64,000 nucleotides of DNA from an uncultured Pseudomonadota bacterium. GTDB lineage: Bacteria > Pseudomonadota > Alphaproteobacteria > UBA9219. The notes under the pieces are model-generated. The model was not told where the DNA came from. It made no database searches and saw only the letters and a program-made list of their open reading frames with translations. Of this stretch, positions 42,656 through 52,934 are shown in pieces. Numbering within the stretch: the stretch's first letter is position 1; every line of letters begins with the position of its first letter. Position numbers and translations under genes: made by a program. The stretch lies in contig CAIXHP010000008.1 in NCBI GenBank assembly GCA_903919315.1, positions 41,714-105,713 of the forward strand, in the 5' to 3' direction.

Positions 42656-43162
42656 TTGTCATCTTTTGGATTCCCTACTCCGGGTGAAGGAGCTCAGGTC
42701 GAAGCCATCGTCAAATGGTTCAACCTCTCGAAGGGTTTCGGATTCGTCGCGCCGTTGGACAGTTCGCCGGACGCTTTCATGCATATGTCCGTTCTGAATC
42801 GCGCGGGCATGCAGCAGGTGGTCGAGGGAACGAAGTTGCTGGTGGAAATCGGCGATGGCCCAAAGGGGCGGCAAGTGCTGCATATTGTCCAGACGCTGGG
42901 CATCGCGGAGGTGCCCTCCGCCACGCCACACCACCAGCCCGTGACCGGGCCGACCGAGGAATTGGATGGATCCGTCAAATGGTTCAAGCCGGACAAAGGC
43001 TTTGGCTTTATCACGCCCGACGACGGCGGGCGGGATGTGTTCGTTCACAAAAGCGCGGTACAGCGTCTTGGCTTGGCGCAGCTGGAGTCCGGCCAACGCG
43101 TGAAGATGGTCGTGCATACGGCGGCCAAGGGCCGCGAGGCTGTTTCCATCGCGCTGCTTTGA
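42656..43162 (+). CDS. Tandem cold-shock-domain protein
   Basis: 168 residues starting at TTG 42656, about 7 bases after GAGG. A nearby ATG (42643) is out of frame. Two CSDs: 15-82 ([29 protein letters not shown]) and 102-167 ([32 protein letters not shown]). Both retain the RNP1 K-GFGFI/V and RNP2 (F/H)(V/M)H motifs for single-stranded RNA binding, although the first has MHM rather than FVH. This two-domain form is typical of alphaproteobacteria. The long AT-rich leader upstream fits temperature or translation control. Confidence 0.9.
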   Translation: MSSFGFPTPGEGAQVEAIVKWFNLSKGFGFVAPLDSSPDAFMHMSVLNRAGMQQVVEGTKLLVEIGDGPKGRQVLHIVQTLGIAEVPSATPHHQPVTGPTEELDGSVKWFKPDKGFGFITPDDGGRDVFVHKSAVQRLGLAQLESGQRVKMVVHTAAKGREAVSIALL

Positions 43163-43177
43163 GCCGCGTGTCCGCGT

Positions 43178-46100
43178 TTACCTGATTTGCAGGCGCAGCC
43201 GTCCCGGCAACGTCGTTGCGTCGTCGTGCGCCAGATCGCGCAGCGTGAGCGGCGGCACAGCGAAGTTTCCGCTTCGCGTCGCTTTGACCAGATACACGCA
43301 ACGCCATGCGGCGGCGGGCTTGATCGCGAAGCTTGCTTCCGTCGGCGTGAGCGCAGCGTTGTCGCAGTCGCTCAGCGGTTGCGGCAGCCACGGCCATAGC
43401 GCTGCGATAGCTTTGCTGTCGTGTCCGGCGGCGGGTAGGGGTTGCAGTCCGGCTCCGGCGGGACTTGTCACGACGAACGAGGCATCCTTGTCCGCTTTGC
43501 CCACGCCGTGCAGCGTTACCAGATAGATTTGGTCACGCGTCACGGTTTCATTGTTGCCGATCCGTGCTCCGTCGAGCCGGTACATTTGGCGTTGGACGGT
43601 CGTGTCCGGCTCCGTTTTGGGCGCTGCGGCGGCCGCGCCGGGGTCGACCACGACGGCGAACAGCGGCTTGTCCGCGAGATTGCGCAGCGTCACGCCGGAG
43701 CCCTTTTCCGGCAGCGCCATGTAATGAAGGCCGTCCCGTTTGCGTTCCGCGCCGTCGATGGCGATGTTCCATGCGCCGAGTCGTTGCTGGAGCGTGGCGA
43801 CGGCGATGAGACGCGCGGCCATGCCTTCCGGCACGGCGGCGGCTTGCTCAAAGCTGGGGATAAGGTCGAGCGGTTCGACCATCTGGTTTTCGGCGAGCTT
43901 TTGCAGCAACGGCAACGCGGCGGGGTTTTTGGCTTCGAGCAGGACGGGCAGGCTGCCGCGCGCGCGGAGCAACCAGAAACGCGTCGCGTCGTCGTCGTGG
44001 TGGAGCGCCAGCGCCAGCGCGATTTCAGCTTCTGTTTGCGGCGCGAGGGTTTTGTCGCGGCTGGTGTCGGCGAAATAGCGCAGCGCGGACAGATCGGCGC
44101 GTCCCACGCGCGACAGCGCCAGAAACGCCATGGCCCGCGCGGGGCGTTCCGCTTCGTCGAACCATGTGTTTTCCAGTTTGCGTTGCAGCCATAGAATCGC
44201 GGGAGTCAAAGGCTCAGGGGTTTCGTTCATCAACGTCGTCAGGGCTTCGGCGGTGGCGCTCATGTCGCTGGCGTTCTCGCCCGGCAGCGCGGCGAATCCG
44301 CCATCGTCGTTCTGGAGCAGTCGCAATGAACGCAGCCAACCGGAGCGCAAAGCTTCCAGATCGTGTTCGCTCATTAGACCTGATGCCGCGATCTCGGTCT
44401 GCCATGGGCGGATCGCTTGCAGTGCGTGGGCCAGTTCGGCGGTCGTGAATGGATTTGATGTCAGCACGCTTTGCACATAGCGCGGCGTTTCGGCCAGAGG
44501 CGCGGGGCTGATCCACAGCGCGGCTTTGCCGGAGGTCTCTGCGCCCAGCGTGACGGTCTGGCGGCCTTCAATCCGGTGGAGCGTCAGGCGGGATAGCGGC
44601 GGCGCGTCGTCCGCGACGGTGATGGGCCATGCGCGTGTCGCGCGGGCGTTGTTCGGGCCGACGATTTCGAGCTTCAGTTCGCCTTGAACGGCGGCCCGCG
44701 CCGTGAACACCTCATCGAACGTCCGGCCTTGGCCGTGTCTGAGTGCGAGGCGTTTGTTGACAGCGCCCCCGCGTTCCAGTCCCGATGGGGCGGTCACCGT
44801 GGCGGTGAAGTCGCCGCCGATTCCGACGTTGTTCATGACGCGGAACGTGACAGGCAACACATCGCCGATCGCGAGCCGTTGCGGGATGTTCGCCGTCACG
44901 TCCAGCGCGGGATACGCCGGGAGAGTCAGCGTCTTTTGTCCGAATTGGCGGTCGTTCTGGGCGGTGAGCGTCACTTGCAACGCGCCGGTGAATTCCGGCA
45001 GCTCGAACCGCAGGACGGCATGGCCATCGCGGCTCACCGGCTGGGCGGTGAGCGTCACGCTGGGCATCGTTGTGTCGCCGTTCGCCATTATTGGCGTGGC
45101 CTGCGCGTTGATAACGGTGTCTTGTTGTCCGAGGAGGTTCGTGACGGTGACGGGGAATGTGAACGTGCCGCCCGTGATGGCGGCGGGGAAGGGCGTGAGG
45201 CTAAACGCCAGTTCCTGTTCCGGGTGGCGGAGCGGAAGGGTTAATGCGGCGTGGGCGGAGTCGCCATTGGAGAACATGGCTTCGGCGCGAATCTGCGTTT
45301 GCGGGCCCCAGTCGGAGTCGGGCGTAAAGGCCAGCGCGTTGTCGCCCACCTTTAGGGCGCGATGTAGGGTCTGGCGCACACGGTCGTCGCCAATCAACAG
45401 GCTGACCATGGCCGATTGCGCGAGCTTGAGATGAAGGACGTTCTCCTGTTTTGGCATCAGCGGTGCCGAGAGGGGCGCTATGACGAGGCGCTCGTCCTTT
45501 TGCTCGGTAGCGGCGGGCAGGTTCCAGCCTGCGTCAAAGCCATAGTGCGCCAAGGGCGCACCGTCTTGATCCGCGATTTCCAGCACATAATGGCCCGCCG
45601 TCACAGGCCAGCGGATGAGCGCGTCGCCCGTGGCGGCCAACGTCACGAGGCCTCCGGCGATGCGGCGGTGTTGGGGCAGGAGCTGGTAATTCCAACGACC
45701 TTCGTCGGGGAACCATGTGAAGCTGCGGCCTTCTTCGTACAGTTGCCATGATAATTCGTTCGTGGCGCGGCGTTTGCCGTTGGCATCGACGGCGATCACG
45801 TTGAACGCGGCGACGCTGTTTTCGGCAAAGGGTCGGTCGTCCGGTATGGGGCGGATACCGACCCAGCCCGCTTCCGTTTTGACCGGCAGATTCAACGTGG
45901 TGGGCGTGGCGTTGTGATCGAGCTGCGCGGCAAAGGCGACGGCGGAGGCATCGGTCGGCGCTTGCAGACGCACGCGCGCGGTTCCGTCCGCGCCGGTGAT
46001 AAAACGGACGCCGCGCGTGTCGTCTTCGGCGGCGGTTGTGGTGCCGAAGTGGTAAGCTTTCCAAGCCGCGAAGTCCGGTCGGGCCGGACGCGCGACGATT

Positions 46101-47560
46101 TGGCCGCTTTGCCAAGGCAGGGGGTTGTTGGCCTCGTCGGTCGCCTTGACAGTCACGGTCACTTCGCCATCTTCGTCGAGCGCGGCGCGATCCGCCGTGG
46201 CTTCGAGATGGGGCCATGAGGCCATTGGCGAGAGCCGCAGATTCGCGCGCGCCACGACGTGACCGTCGTTGCGTTGCCACAACAACGTCCAAACGCCGGT
46301 TTGCTCCGTGACCGGCAACGGCACGGACAGGAACAGCGGCGCGGTTTTGTTGTCCGGCACGGGCTGTTCGCTGTGAAAGCTTTGGTCGGGGCGCAGCAAT
46401 TTGAGCGAGCTTCCCGACGTTGCGGCGGGACGGCCTTCTTCGTCGCGGGCGAACAGCGTGACGGTGGCGGTCGCGCCGGGTTGATACAGGGGGCGGTCGG
46501 TGGCGAGGCTGGCGTCGCGCGGCGGCGGCGCGAAGGCAGACTCCGTTCGGCGCTTTACGTCAAAGATGGCGACATCGCCTGCCGCCGTGATGCCGGTGAC
46601 GAGCGCTACGTCTTGCCGTTCCTTCGGATTCAGGACGGCGGTTCCCTCGGCATCGCTTTTGGCTTCGGCGAGGACGCGGCCATCCTGCGCAAGGAGTTGC
46701 ACGTCAACAGAGGGAAAAGCTTGCGCGGCGGCGTGGGCCGCGAACACATGCGTTCCGTTCGGGCTGGCCACGGCGGACAGTCTCAGGTCGGACACCAGAA
46801 ACCAGAATCCGGCCAACAGACTCGGTCCGGCATCAGCGACGCGCGGCGTGGCGGCCAGAAAATAAAAGCCCGGTGTTTGCGTCGCTTCGGCGGGCAGGGA
46901 CACGGGCATGCTTTGCGCGGCGTTCGGCGCGTCGCTGAACGCCAGATCGCTTTGCCAAACGGATTGGCCGCTGTTCTTGACGAAATACAGGCTTTCCGAC
47001 GGCACGAGGCTTGCTTGCGCGAACTGCGCCCAAGCGGCGGCAAAGGCGTTGCGGTCGGCGACGCGGTAGAGTTGCAGCCGCGCCGACGTGACGTTGATGG
47101 CCTTGAGCGCGAGCGTGGCCGCTTGACCCTTGCTGAAGCGCGGCAGGTCGGGCGCTCTTGCTGTTGTGTCAAAGTTAAGGGCGGGCTTGCGGTCGGGGAC
47201 GGTGAAGCTTTGGTCGAAGGCTTCGGCCAGCGGCGCGCCGTTCTTGTCGCGCAGATCCTTGAGCGCCAGACGGTATGCGCCGCGATGATTCAGTCCTTGC
47301 ACGCACAGTTCGGTCGGTGTCACGCTGAGATCGCGGGGCGTTATTTGAACCCGCGCGTTGTTTTTTCTTAAGCGGATCGTCGCGGCGAGCGCGTCGCGGT
47401 CGATGGCGATGGGGCGGCTGAAAGCCAGACAGACTTCGGCTTTGTCCGCCTCGATGTGGAGGACGTGGCTCGTGACGCGGAAGGCATCCGGCGTTTCCGC
47501 TTGGGCCGCAGAGGGCAGCAGCAGCGAGAGGGCGAGGAGGGGGGCGAGTTTCAGACGCAT
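43178..47560 (-). CDS. Bacterial alpha-2-macroglobulin (YfaS-like, no thioester)
   Basis: 1460 residues. Signal peptide MRLKLAPLLALSLLLPSAAQ with no lipobox Cys, so soluble in the periplasm. MG domains with DRPLYQPGATATVTLFARDE and VTVKATDEANNPLPWQSGQI, then the bait region and a terpenoid-cyclase-like helical domain (LRSLRLLQNDDGGFAALPGE). The CxEQ thioester motif expected in the helical domain is not present at its usual place (SNPFTTAELAHALQAI instead). It would trap proteases non-covalently. No pbpC neighbour is in view. It stands alone. Confidence 0.9.
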   Translation of the reverse strand: MRLKLAPLLALSLLLPSAAQAETPDAFRVTSHVLHIEADKAEVCLAFSRPIAIDRDALAATIRLRKNNARVQITPRDLSVTPTELCVQGLNHRGAYRLALKDLRDKNGAPLAEAFDQSFTVPDRKPALNFDTTARAPDLPRFSKGQAATLALKAINVTSARLQLYRVADRNAFAAAWAQFAQASLVPSESLYFVKNSGQSVWQSDLAFSDAPNAAQSMPVSLPAEATQTPGFYFLAATPRVADAGPSLLAGFWFLVSDLRLSAVASPNGTHVFAAHAAAQAFPSVDVQLLAQDGRVLAEAKSDAEGTAVLNPKERQDVALVTGITAAGDVAIFDVKRRTESAFAPPPRDASLATDRPLYQPGATATVTLFARDEEGRPAATSGSSLKLLRPDQSFHSEQPVPDNKTAPLFLSVPLPVTEQTGVWTLLWQRNDGHVVARANLRLSPMASWPHLEATADRAALDEDGEVTVTVKATDEANNPLPWQSGQIVARPARPDFAAWKAYHFGTTTAAEDDTRGVRFITGADGTARVRLQAPTDASAVAFAAQLDHNATPTTLNLPVKTEAGWVGIRPIPDDRPFAENSVAAFNVIAVDANGKRRATNELSWQLYEEGRSFTWFPDEGRWNYQLLPQHRRIAGGLVTLAATGDALIRWPVTAGHYVLEIADQDGAPLAHYGFDAGWNLPAATEQKDERLVIAPLSAPLMPKQENVLHLKLAQSAMVSLLIGDDRVRQTLHRALKVGDNALAFTPDSDWGPQTQIRAEAMFSNGDSAHAALTLPLRHPEQELAFSLTPFPAAITGGTFTFPVTVTNLLGQQDTVINAQATPIMANGDTTMPSVTLTAQPVSRDGHAVLRFELPEFTGALQVTLTAQNDRQFGQKTLTLPAYPALDVTANIPQRLAIGDVLPVTFRVMNNVGIGGDFTATVTAPSGLERGGAVNKRLALRHGQGRTFDEVFTARAAVQGELKLEIVGPNNARATRAWPITVADDAPPLSRLTLHRIEGRQTVTLGAETSGKAALWISPAPLAETPRYVQSVLTSNPFTTAELAHALQAIRPWQTEIAASGLMSEHDLEALRSGWLRSLRLLQNDDGGFAALPGENASDMSATAEALTTLMNETPEPLTPAILWLQRKLENTWFDEAERPARAMAFLALSRVGRADLSALRYFADTSRDKTLAPQTEAEIALALALHHDDDATRFWLLRARGSLPVLLEAKNPAALPLLQKLAENQMVEPLDLIPSFEQAAAVPEGMAARLIAVATLQQRLGAWNIAIDGAERKRDGLHYMALPEKGSGVTLRNLADKPLFAVVVDPGAAAAAPKTEPDTTVQRQMYRLDGARIGNNETVTRDQIYLVTLHGVGKADKDASFVVTSPAGAGLQPLPAAGHDSKAIAALWPWLPQPLSDCDNAALTPTEASFAIKPAAAWRCVYLVKATRSGNFAVPPLTLRDLAHDDATTLPGRLRLQIR

Positions 47561-47637
47561 AGCGCGAACGATCCGTTGCAGGGGTCTCTTGGTTTAGCAG
47601 AAATTGCGCCGCGTCAAAGCTTTCTGTCGTGGCGCGT

Positions 47638-48042
47638 TCATCCCCGATCAAGTTGTTTCAGGCCATCCTTGATCCGTGTGGCCAGAAGTAAAATGCTTTC
47701 GAATGCGGGCAGTTCGATGGCGGTTTCCCGCTGCATGTCGGCGAGGTGAAGCCGCATTTCGAACGCCAGCCAGCGTTGGGGGAGGTTGTTGCGGACGTGC
47801 GTCAGCAAATCCGCCTCGACGAGGGCCAATTCGGCGGCCAGATCGTGGCACAGGCTGGCGATGCCCTCCGTGACTTCGGCCAGTTCGGGGGTCGACAGCG
47901 TTTCGGGCGCTTCCGTTTCGCTCCACGTTCGGCATAGACACAGGTCTTGGATGCGATCCAGCGTCTCAAGCGCATGCGCTACCGGCCAGCGATGGGTTGT
48001 CCAGTCGCTTCCCTGATAAACATCAACAGCCCTAACGCCCAT
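47638..48042 (-). CDS. Hypothetical helical protein
   Basis: 134 residues starting MGVRAVDVYQGSDWTTHRWP at ATG 48042; an earlier ATG (48081) is possible. Mostly helical with many Leu and charged residues (ELAEVTEGIASLCHDLAAEL, LAFEMRLHLADMQRETAIEL). No family was recognised and no membrane segment is seen. It may be a regulatory or scaffold-like cytosolic protein. It lies about 120 bases from the acyltransferase 3' end on the same strand. Confidence 0.6.
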   Translation of the reverse strand: MGVRAVDVYQGSDWTTHRWPVAHALETLDRIQDLCLCRTWSETEAPETLSTPELAEVTEGIASLCHDLAAELALVEADLLTHVRNNLPQRWLAFEMRLHLADMQRETAIELPAFESILLLATRIKDGLKQLDRG

Positions 48043-48165
48043 AACCCGATACCTGCTCCCAGAATGGTTCGGCGGGAACATAGCCGGGAATGTCGCTGAA
48101 GTCAGGCAAAGTTTTGGCTTTGCGTGATGGTTTGGGCAATGGGTGCAACGGGATGAAAAGGTTTG

Positions 48166-48993
48166 CTATTTTGCGGCGGCGGTATGCCGTCCGGTGACGC
48201 ATTGCTCCACGCCTTTGGCCACTTGGCGGTGGCAGTGGACGGTCAGAGCTTTGCGGTCGTCAAAGCCGCCTGCGACCACGGGCGGGTGGAACACCACGTC
48301 CACCGTAAAGCCGCCGATGCAGAACACCATCCACAGGTGCCGCATAAAGGTCATGTCGCCGTACCATGCGTAATAGGGCCGCCAAGCCCGGCTGATCGGC
48401 AAGCCGCCCAGTTCTGTGCAGAGGATCGTGACCGGCTGCACCGTGACGGGCTGGCCGTTCGGCAGGGCCGCTTCGGCGATGCTGAACAGGCTGCTTTTGA
48501 ACGGCAACGTGCGCATGCCGTCTGAGGATGTGCCTTCGGGGAACAGGATGAGGCTTTGGCCCCGTTCCAGCCTCTCGCGCATGCCGTCGCGCTGCTTGGC
48601 CGCGCAGGCGGCGCGTCGTTCGACAAACACGGTGTTTTGCAGTGCCGCGAGCCGTCCGATCATGGGCCAGCGCGCGACTTCGGATTTGGCGACAAAGGCG
48701 GCGGGGATGACCGATCCCAGAACCGGCACATCGAGATAGGACGAATGGTTGGCGACGAACAACGTCGAGGGCGCGTCGGTCATGACTCCCCTCACGCGCA
48801 CGTTAAAGCCCATCAGGCGCACCAGCCAGCGATGGAACAGGCGCGGCATGATCAGAGGGCTAAAACCGGGCAACAGCCGCGTGGCCACATGCACGGGGGT
48901 TAGAACGAGGATGAGGCTGAAAAACCCCGCCACGCGCAACGCTCCTTGCAGGACAGCGCTCCAACTCGATTCAAGCGACGCATGAGCGCCCAT
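48166..48993 (-). CDS. 1-acyl-sn-glycerol-3-phosphate acyltransferase family (PlsC-like)
   Basis: 275 residues from ATG 48993 (GGAAGGA upstream); another ATG lies 6 codons earlier. Acyltransferase motifs: LFVANHSSYLDVPVLGSV (H-x4-D), TVFVERRAACAAKQRD, and LFPEGTSSDGMRTLPFKSSL. An N-terminal hydrophobic segment anchors it. It would acylate lysophosphatidate or a related lipid at the inner membrane. Its exact acceptor is not known. Confidence 0.85.
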   Translation of the reverse strand: MGAHASLESSWSAVLQGALRVAGFFSLILVLTPVHVATRLLPGFSPLIMPRLFHRWLVRLMGFNVRVRGVMTDAPSTLFVANHSSYLDVPVLGSVIPAAFVAKSEVARWPMIGRLAALQNTVFVERRAACAAKQRDGMRERLERGQSLILFPEGTSSDGMRTLPFKSSLFSIAEAALPNGQPVTVQPVTILCTELGGLPISRAWRPYYAWYGDMTFMRHLWMVFCIGGFTVDVVFHPPVVAGGFDDRKALTVHCHRQVAKGVEQCVTGRHTAAAK

Positions 48994-49347
48994 GTTGTTC
49001 CTTCCGATCATCTCCGCCGAGGGCTTTCGATAGCATGGACGGACGTTTCGATGAATAGGCTTGAAAGCGTGGCGAAACATGGCCGCAGCGGGGGCGTTCC
49101 GGCGATGATTCGTTGGTCTTTACAAATATTAGCGGCTGGAAGATAGTGTTCGCGATCAAGGACGGCGACGGTCTTGTTCGCAGGGGCGGCTCGGTGCGAG
49201 CATACGCGGGTATGTGGGTGTTGCTGGCGCCGTTCCCGTGATGGATGCTTTTTTGATTCCGGGATGGAGAGCTTGCATCGGCGGCGGTTTGCGCCATTGT
49301 GCCTGAAAATGCAACCGTGGAACGCCATATATCAGTAAGGGTAGCGC
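48994..49347. other. Intergenic region, nothing recognised
   Basis: 354 bases between the acyltransferase and the divergent response-regulator gene. It carries at least two promoters by necessity. No RNA gene, repeat or plausible reading frame was recognised. Confidence 0.4.
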
Positions 49348-49842
49348 ATGGTGGACAGCAGTCTTAAAAACGTCAGCATTCTGGTTGTCGATGACACGAC
49401 GTTGATGCAGCAATTGATCCATGACGTGCTGAAGCGGCTTGGGTTCCAGAAGGTCGTTGTCGTGAACAGCGGGCGCAAGGCCATAGAGCTTGTCGCGCAG
49501 CATTCTTTTGATTTCATCATCACCGATTGGCGCATGGATGATATGACGGGGATTGATTTGATCCGGTATGTGCGGACTGCGCCGCAGTCGCGCAATCCCC
49601 ATATTCCGATCATCATGTTGACGGGCAATTCCGAAGTCCGCGACGTGATTGAGGCGCGCGATGTGGGCGTGAACGAATATATGATCAAGCCGTTTTCCGC
49701 CGAGCAACTGGTCAAGCGCATTCGCTCGGTCATCGAACATCCGCGCCGCTTTGTTGAAGCCGCGAATTACAATGGGCCTGACCGCCGCCGCGTTCTGCAA
49801 TTTCCCCTGAAGGGCGCCGAGAGGCGGAAGCGGAGAGCCTGA
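49348..49842 (+). CDS. Single-domain CheY-like response regulator
   Basis: 164 residues. Receiver residues are intact: Asp15-Asp16 (VVDDTT), phosphoacceptor Asp60 (IITDWRMDD), Thr92 (LTGN) and Lys114 (IKPFSAEQ). After the receiver there is a basic tail (NYNGPDRRRVLQFP and AERRKRRA) with no output domain. It overlaps the next gene by TGATG, so they are co-translated, suggesting a phosphotransfer pair. A role in chemotaxis or motility is possible. Confidence 0.9.
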   Translation: MVDSSLKNVSILVVDDTTLMQQLIHDVLKRLGFQKVVVVNSGRKAIELVAQHSFDFIITDWRMDDMTGIDLIRYVRTAPQSRNPHIPIIMLTGNSEVRDVIEARDVGVNEYMIKPFSAEQLVKRIRSVIEHPRRFVEAANYNGPDRRRVLQFPLKGAERRKRRA

Positions 49843-50339
49843 TGATTCTTCAGCAAGAGGACAACGTCAAGATTTTCGAGCCGGATCACGGACTGCACGT
49901 CAAGATCGGCGGCACCAGTCTTGATCAAGTGTTGCCGCCGGAAGCGGTCGAGGCCGCGCAAGCGGTCATTCAGGAATCCGCCGATCAGTTTTTGGCCGAA
50001 AGCTTTACGGAAATGGACAAATTGGAGGCGGCGTTTGGAAATTGGCGCAAGGCGGCGGGCGCGGACGGTCTGACGGCGATTGTTCGTACGGCCTTTGCCG
50101 TTAAGACAGCGGCGGGCGTGGGCGGCTATGATCTGGTCGCCGCGTTGGCCAAGTCTTTGCACCTGTACTGCGAACGATCCCTCGAAGTCGGTGCGCCGCC
50201 GCTCAAGGCATCCATTCTGGAATGGCATGTGTCCAGTTTGCGGACTTTGTTGACGGCGCGGATCAAGGGCATGGGCGGCGCGGCGGGCGAGGCCGTGATG
50301 GCCGAAGTTGAAAAACTGTGCGGGCCGACGACGGCGTGA
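49842..50339 (+). CDS. Hpt-like helical protein lacking the phosphorylatable His
   Basis: 165 residues, all-helical pattern. The segment [20 protein letters not shown] followed by [14 protein letters not shown] follows the Hpt consensus (A-H-x-L-K-G-x-A-x-x-x-G-x-x-x-L). However, residue 85 is Phe where the phosphorylated His should be, and Gly is replaced by Thr. It may bind the receiver without accepting phosphate, like a pseudo-Hpt or phosphatase-like adaptor. Coupled by overlap to the CheY-like gene. Similarity is by eye only. Confidence 0.55.
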   Translation: MILQQEDNVKIFEPDHGLHVKIGGTSLDQVLPPEAVEAAQAVIQESADQFLAESFTEMDKLEAAFGNWRKAAGADGLTAIVRTAFAVKTAAGVGGYDLVAALAKSLHLYCERSLEVGAPPLKASILEWHVSSLRTLLTARIKGMGGAAGEAVMAEVEKLCGPTTA

Positions 50340-50385
50340 CGCACGGAGCCATGAAGCCATAATCACGAAACTTTGCGCGGACGCG

Positions 50386-51738
50386 ATGAAAAAACTGCAT
50401 ATCAAGACCTGGGGCTGCCAGATGAACGTCTATGACTCGGCGCGGATGGCCGATGTTGTGACTCCGCTCGGTTATGCGCCGACGGACGAAATGGCCGAGG
50501 CCGATCTGGTGATCTTTAACACCTGCCACATCCGCGAGAAGGCGACCGAGAAGTTGTTCTCGGAACTGGGCCGCGCGCGCGAGCATCAGGAGGCGCGGGC
50601 TGCCGTGGGCGAGCGGATGCTGATCGCCGTCGCGGGCTGCGTGGCGCAGGCCGAGGGGCCGGAGATTCAACGTCGCGCGCCGTACGTCGATATGGTGTTC
50701 GGGCCGCAGACCTATCACCAGTTGCCGGAGATGATCGCGCGTGTGACGCGCCGCGCGGGCCGTGTGCTGAACACAGATTTTCCGGCGGAGGCGAAGTTCG
50801 ACCATCTGCCGCTTGAGCAGGCGGTGAGCGGTGTCAGCGCGTTTTTGTCGGTGCAGGAAGGCTGCGACAAGTTTTGCAGTTTTTGCGTCGTGCCCTACAC
50901 GCGCGGCGCGGAGTATTCGCGCCCCGTGGCGGCGATTGTCGCCGAGGCGGAGCGGCTGGCCGGGCAGGGCGCGCGCGAAATCACGTTGCTGGGCCAGAAT
51001 GTGAACGCCTATCACGGCGAAGACGCGGGCGGCGCGACGTGCGGGCTTGGCGGCTTGTTGCGGCGTTTGGCCGAGGTGCCGGGGGTCTTGCGCTGGCGCT
51101 ACACCACCTCGCATCCGCGCGATATGGACGACGATCTGATCGCGGCGCATCGCGATATTCCTCATTTGATGCCGTTTCTGCATCTGCCGGTGCAGAGCGG
51201 ATCGGACGCGATTTTGGCCGCGATGAACCGTAAGCACAGCGCCGATGATTATCGCGGCCTTGTGGAGCGTTTGCGGGCGGCGCGGCCCGATATGGGTTTT
51301 TCGTCGGATTTCATCGTCGGATTCCCCGGCGAAACCGATGCCGATTTTCAGGCGACGCTGCGGCTGGTGCGCGATGTCGGCTTTGCGCAGGCGTATTCCT
51401 TTAAATACAGCCGCCGTCCCGGCACGCCCGCCGCCGCGATGCCGCAGCAGGTTGACGAGGCCGTCATGGACGCGCGGCTTGCCGAGCTGCAGGCGTTGTT
51501 GCGCGAGCAGCAGGATGGCTTCAACCAAGCCTGCGTCGGGCGGACGATGCCGGTTCTGTTCGACGGCACGAGCCGCCGCGACGGCCATGTGTTCGGGCGT
51601 ACGCCGTTTATGCAGGCCATCCATGTGCCGGGGCCGGAACGTTTGATTGGCCATGCGTTGCCGGTTGAGGTTGTCGAAGCCGGAACGAACAGCCTGCAGG
51701 GCCGCGTCGCCGCGAATGTTCCGGAAGCGGTCATCTGA
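50386..51738 (+). CDS. miaB: tRNA-2-methylthio-N6-dimethylallyladenosine synthase
   Basis: 450 residues from ATG 50386; the open frame upstream is not used. N-terminal MTTase domain has three Cys in [17 protein letters not shown] and AGCVAQ for one 4Fe-4S cluster. The radical-SAM motif is CDKFCSFC in [21 protein letters not shown]-terminal TRAM domain ([24 protein letters not shown]) follows. It adds methylthio to i6A37 of tRNA. The gene is complete, and the next gene starts 103 bases downstream. Confidence 0.95.
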   Translation: MKKLHIKTWGCQMNVYDSARMADVVTPLGYAPTDEMAEADLVIFNTCHIREKATEKLFSELGRAREHQEARAAVGERMLIAVAGCVAQAEGPEIQRRAPYVDMVFGPQTYHQLPEMIARVTRRAGRVLNTDFPAEAKFDHLPLEQAVSGVSAFLSVQEGCDKFCSFCVVPYTRGAEYSRPVAAIVAEAERLAGQGAREITLLGQNVNAYHGEDAGGATCGLGGLLRRLAEVPGVLRWRYTTSHPRDMDDDLIAAHRDIPHLMPFLHLPVQSGSDAILAAMNRKHSADDYRGLVERLRAARPDMGFSSDFIVGFPGETDADFQATLRLVRDVGFAQAYSFKYSRRPGTPAAAMPQQVDEAVMDARLAELQALLREQQDGFNQACVGRTMPVLFDGTSRRDGHVFGRTPFMQAIHVPGPERLIGHALPVEVVEAGTNSLQGRVAANVPEAVI

Positions 51739-51841
51739 CTTTTTCGGAATGCGTTCCTACCGGCTTGCCGTTGGGGGCAAAGAGGGGTATTCCTAGACGA
51801 CCGTTCCGGCGGCGCTTATTCCCCTTTTTCTGAACAAAATC

Positions 51842-52792
51842 ATGACTCAGACCTCGTCAACGGTTGTCTTTGGCGGCTCCGGCTTTTTGGGCCGCCATGT
51901 CGTGCGCCGTTTGGCGCGGTTGGGCGGTTCGATCCGCATTCCGACACGCGATCTTGATAAGGCGTTGCCGTTGAAGACGGCGGGGGATGTTGGCCAGATC
52001 GTGCCTTTTTTGAGTTCGCCGCGCGGCGATGCCGCCGTGGCGCGCACCGTGGCCGGAGCGGACACCGTCATCAATCTGCTGGGCATCCTGTATGAACGCG
52101 GGGCCAGCACGTTTCAGGCGGTGCATGTCGAGGCGGCGGCGCGGATCGCGCGGTTGGCGAAGGAAAACGGCGTTAAAAATTTCGTGCATGTCTCGGCTTT
52201 GGGGGCCGACAGCGCCTCGCGCTCGAAATACGCGCGCAGCAAGGCGGCGGGCGAGGAGGCTATTCGCGCCTTTTTCCCCGAAGCGATCATCCTGCGCCCC
52301 AGCGTCGTTTTCGGGCCGGAAGACCTGTTTTTCAACCGCTTTGCCTCGATGGCGCGGTTTCTGCCTGTGCTGCCGCTGATCGGCGGCGGTGAAACGAAGT
52401 TCCAGCCGGTCTATGTGGGGGATGTTGCGGACGCGGTCGTCGCGGCGCTGGCCAATCCGGACGCGCGGGGCCAGACCTATGAATTGGGCGGACCCGGCGT
52501 TTATTCGTTCCGCCAACTGATGGAAATCATTTTGGGCGCGGTGCGTCGTCGGCGTTGCCTGCTGCCCCTGCCGTGGGGGTTGGCGAAGCTGGAGGCGACG
52601 TTTCTTGAGCTTTTGCCCAGCCCGCTTCTGACCCGCGATCAGGTGGAGCTGCTCAAAGTCGACAACACGCTCCGCGATCCGAAATCGCTTTTATTCCAAG
52701 ACCTTGGGATCACACCGACGGCGCTTGAGATCATTCTGCCGACCTACCTCGACCGCTTTCGCGCCGGGGGGCGGCTGGGCGCGGCGGACTGA
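51842..52792 (+). CDS. NDUFA9-like NAD(P)-binding protein (SDR-type)
   Basis: 316 residues. N-terminal Rossmann motif VVFGGSGFLGRHVVRRLARL (GxxGxxG), NLLGILYERGAST, VHVSALGADSASRSKYARSK and LRPSVVFGPEDLFFNRFASM. This is the complex-I-associated NDUFA9 type common in alphaproteobacteria, usually thought to stabilise complex I or assist quinone binding. No other complex I gene is in the window. It precedes the Hsp70-like operon by 142 bases. Confidence 0.85.
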   Translation: MTQTSSTVVFGGSGFLGRHVVRRLARLGGSIRIPTRDLDKALPLKTAGDVGQIVPFLSSPRGDAAVARTVAGADTVINLLGILYERGASTFQAVHVEAAARIARLAKENGVKNFVHVSALGADSASRSKYARSKAAGEEAIRAFFPEAIILRPSVVFGPEDLFFNRFASMARFLPVLPLIGGGETKFQPVYVGDVADAVVAALANPDARGQTYELGGPGVYSFRQLMEIILGAVRRRRCLLPLPWGLAKLEATFLELLPSPLLTRDQVELLKVDNTLRDPKSLLFQDLGITPTALEIILPTYLDRFRAGGRLGAAD

Positions 52793-52934
52793 AGTCGGGG
52801 CGTTCCGCTTCTGACCCGCGCTGGCCGGAAACCATTTTAACTATTTGCAAAGCTTGCATTTTTGCCGTCACGCTGTAAGAGTTTGGCAACGATCAGGCAA
52901 GCTTTTGTTAAGCGCAACAGGCTATAGAACGCAA

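Noticed and set aside
42334..42662. Small minus-strand frames in the cold-shock leader
   Set aside because: No ribosome sites or conserved features; more likely part of an untranslated leader or promoter region.
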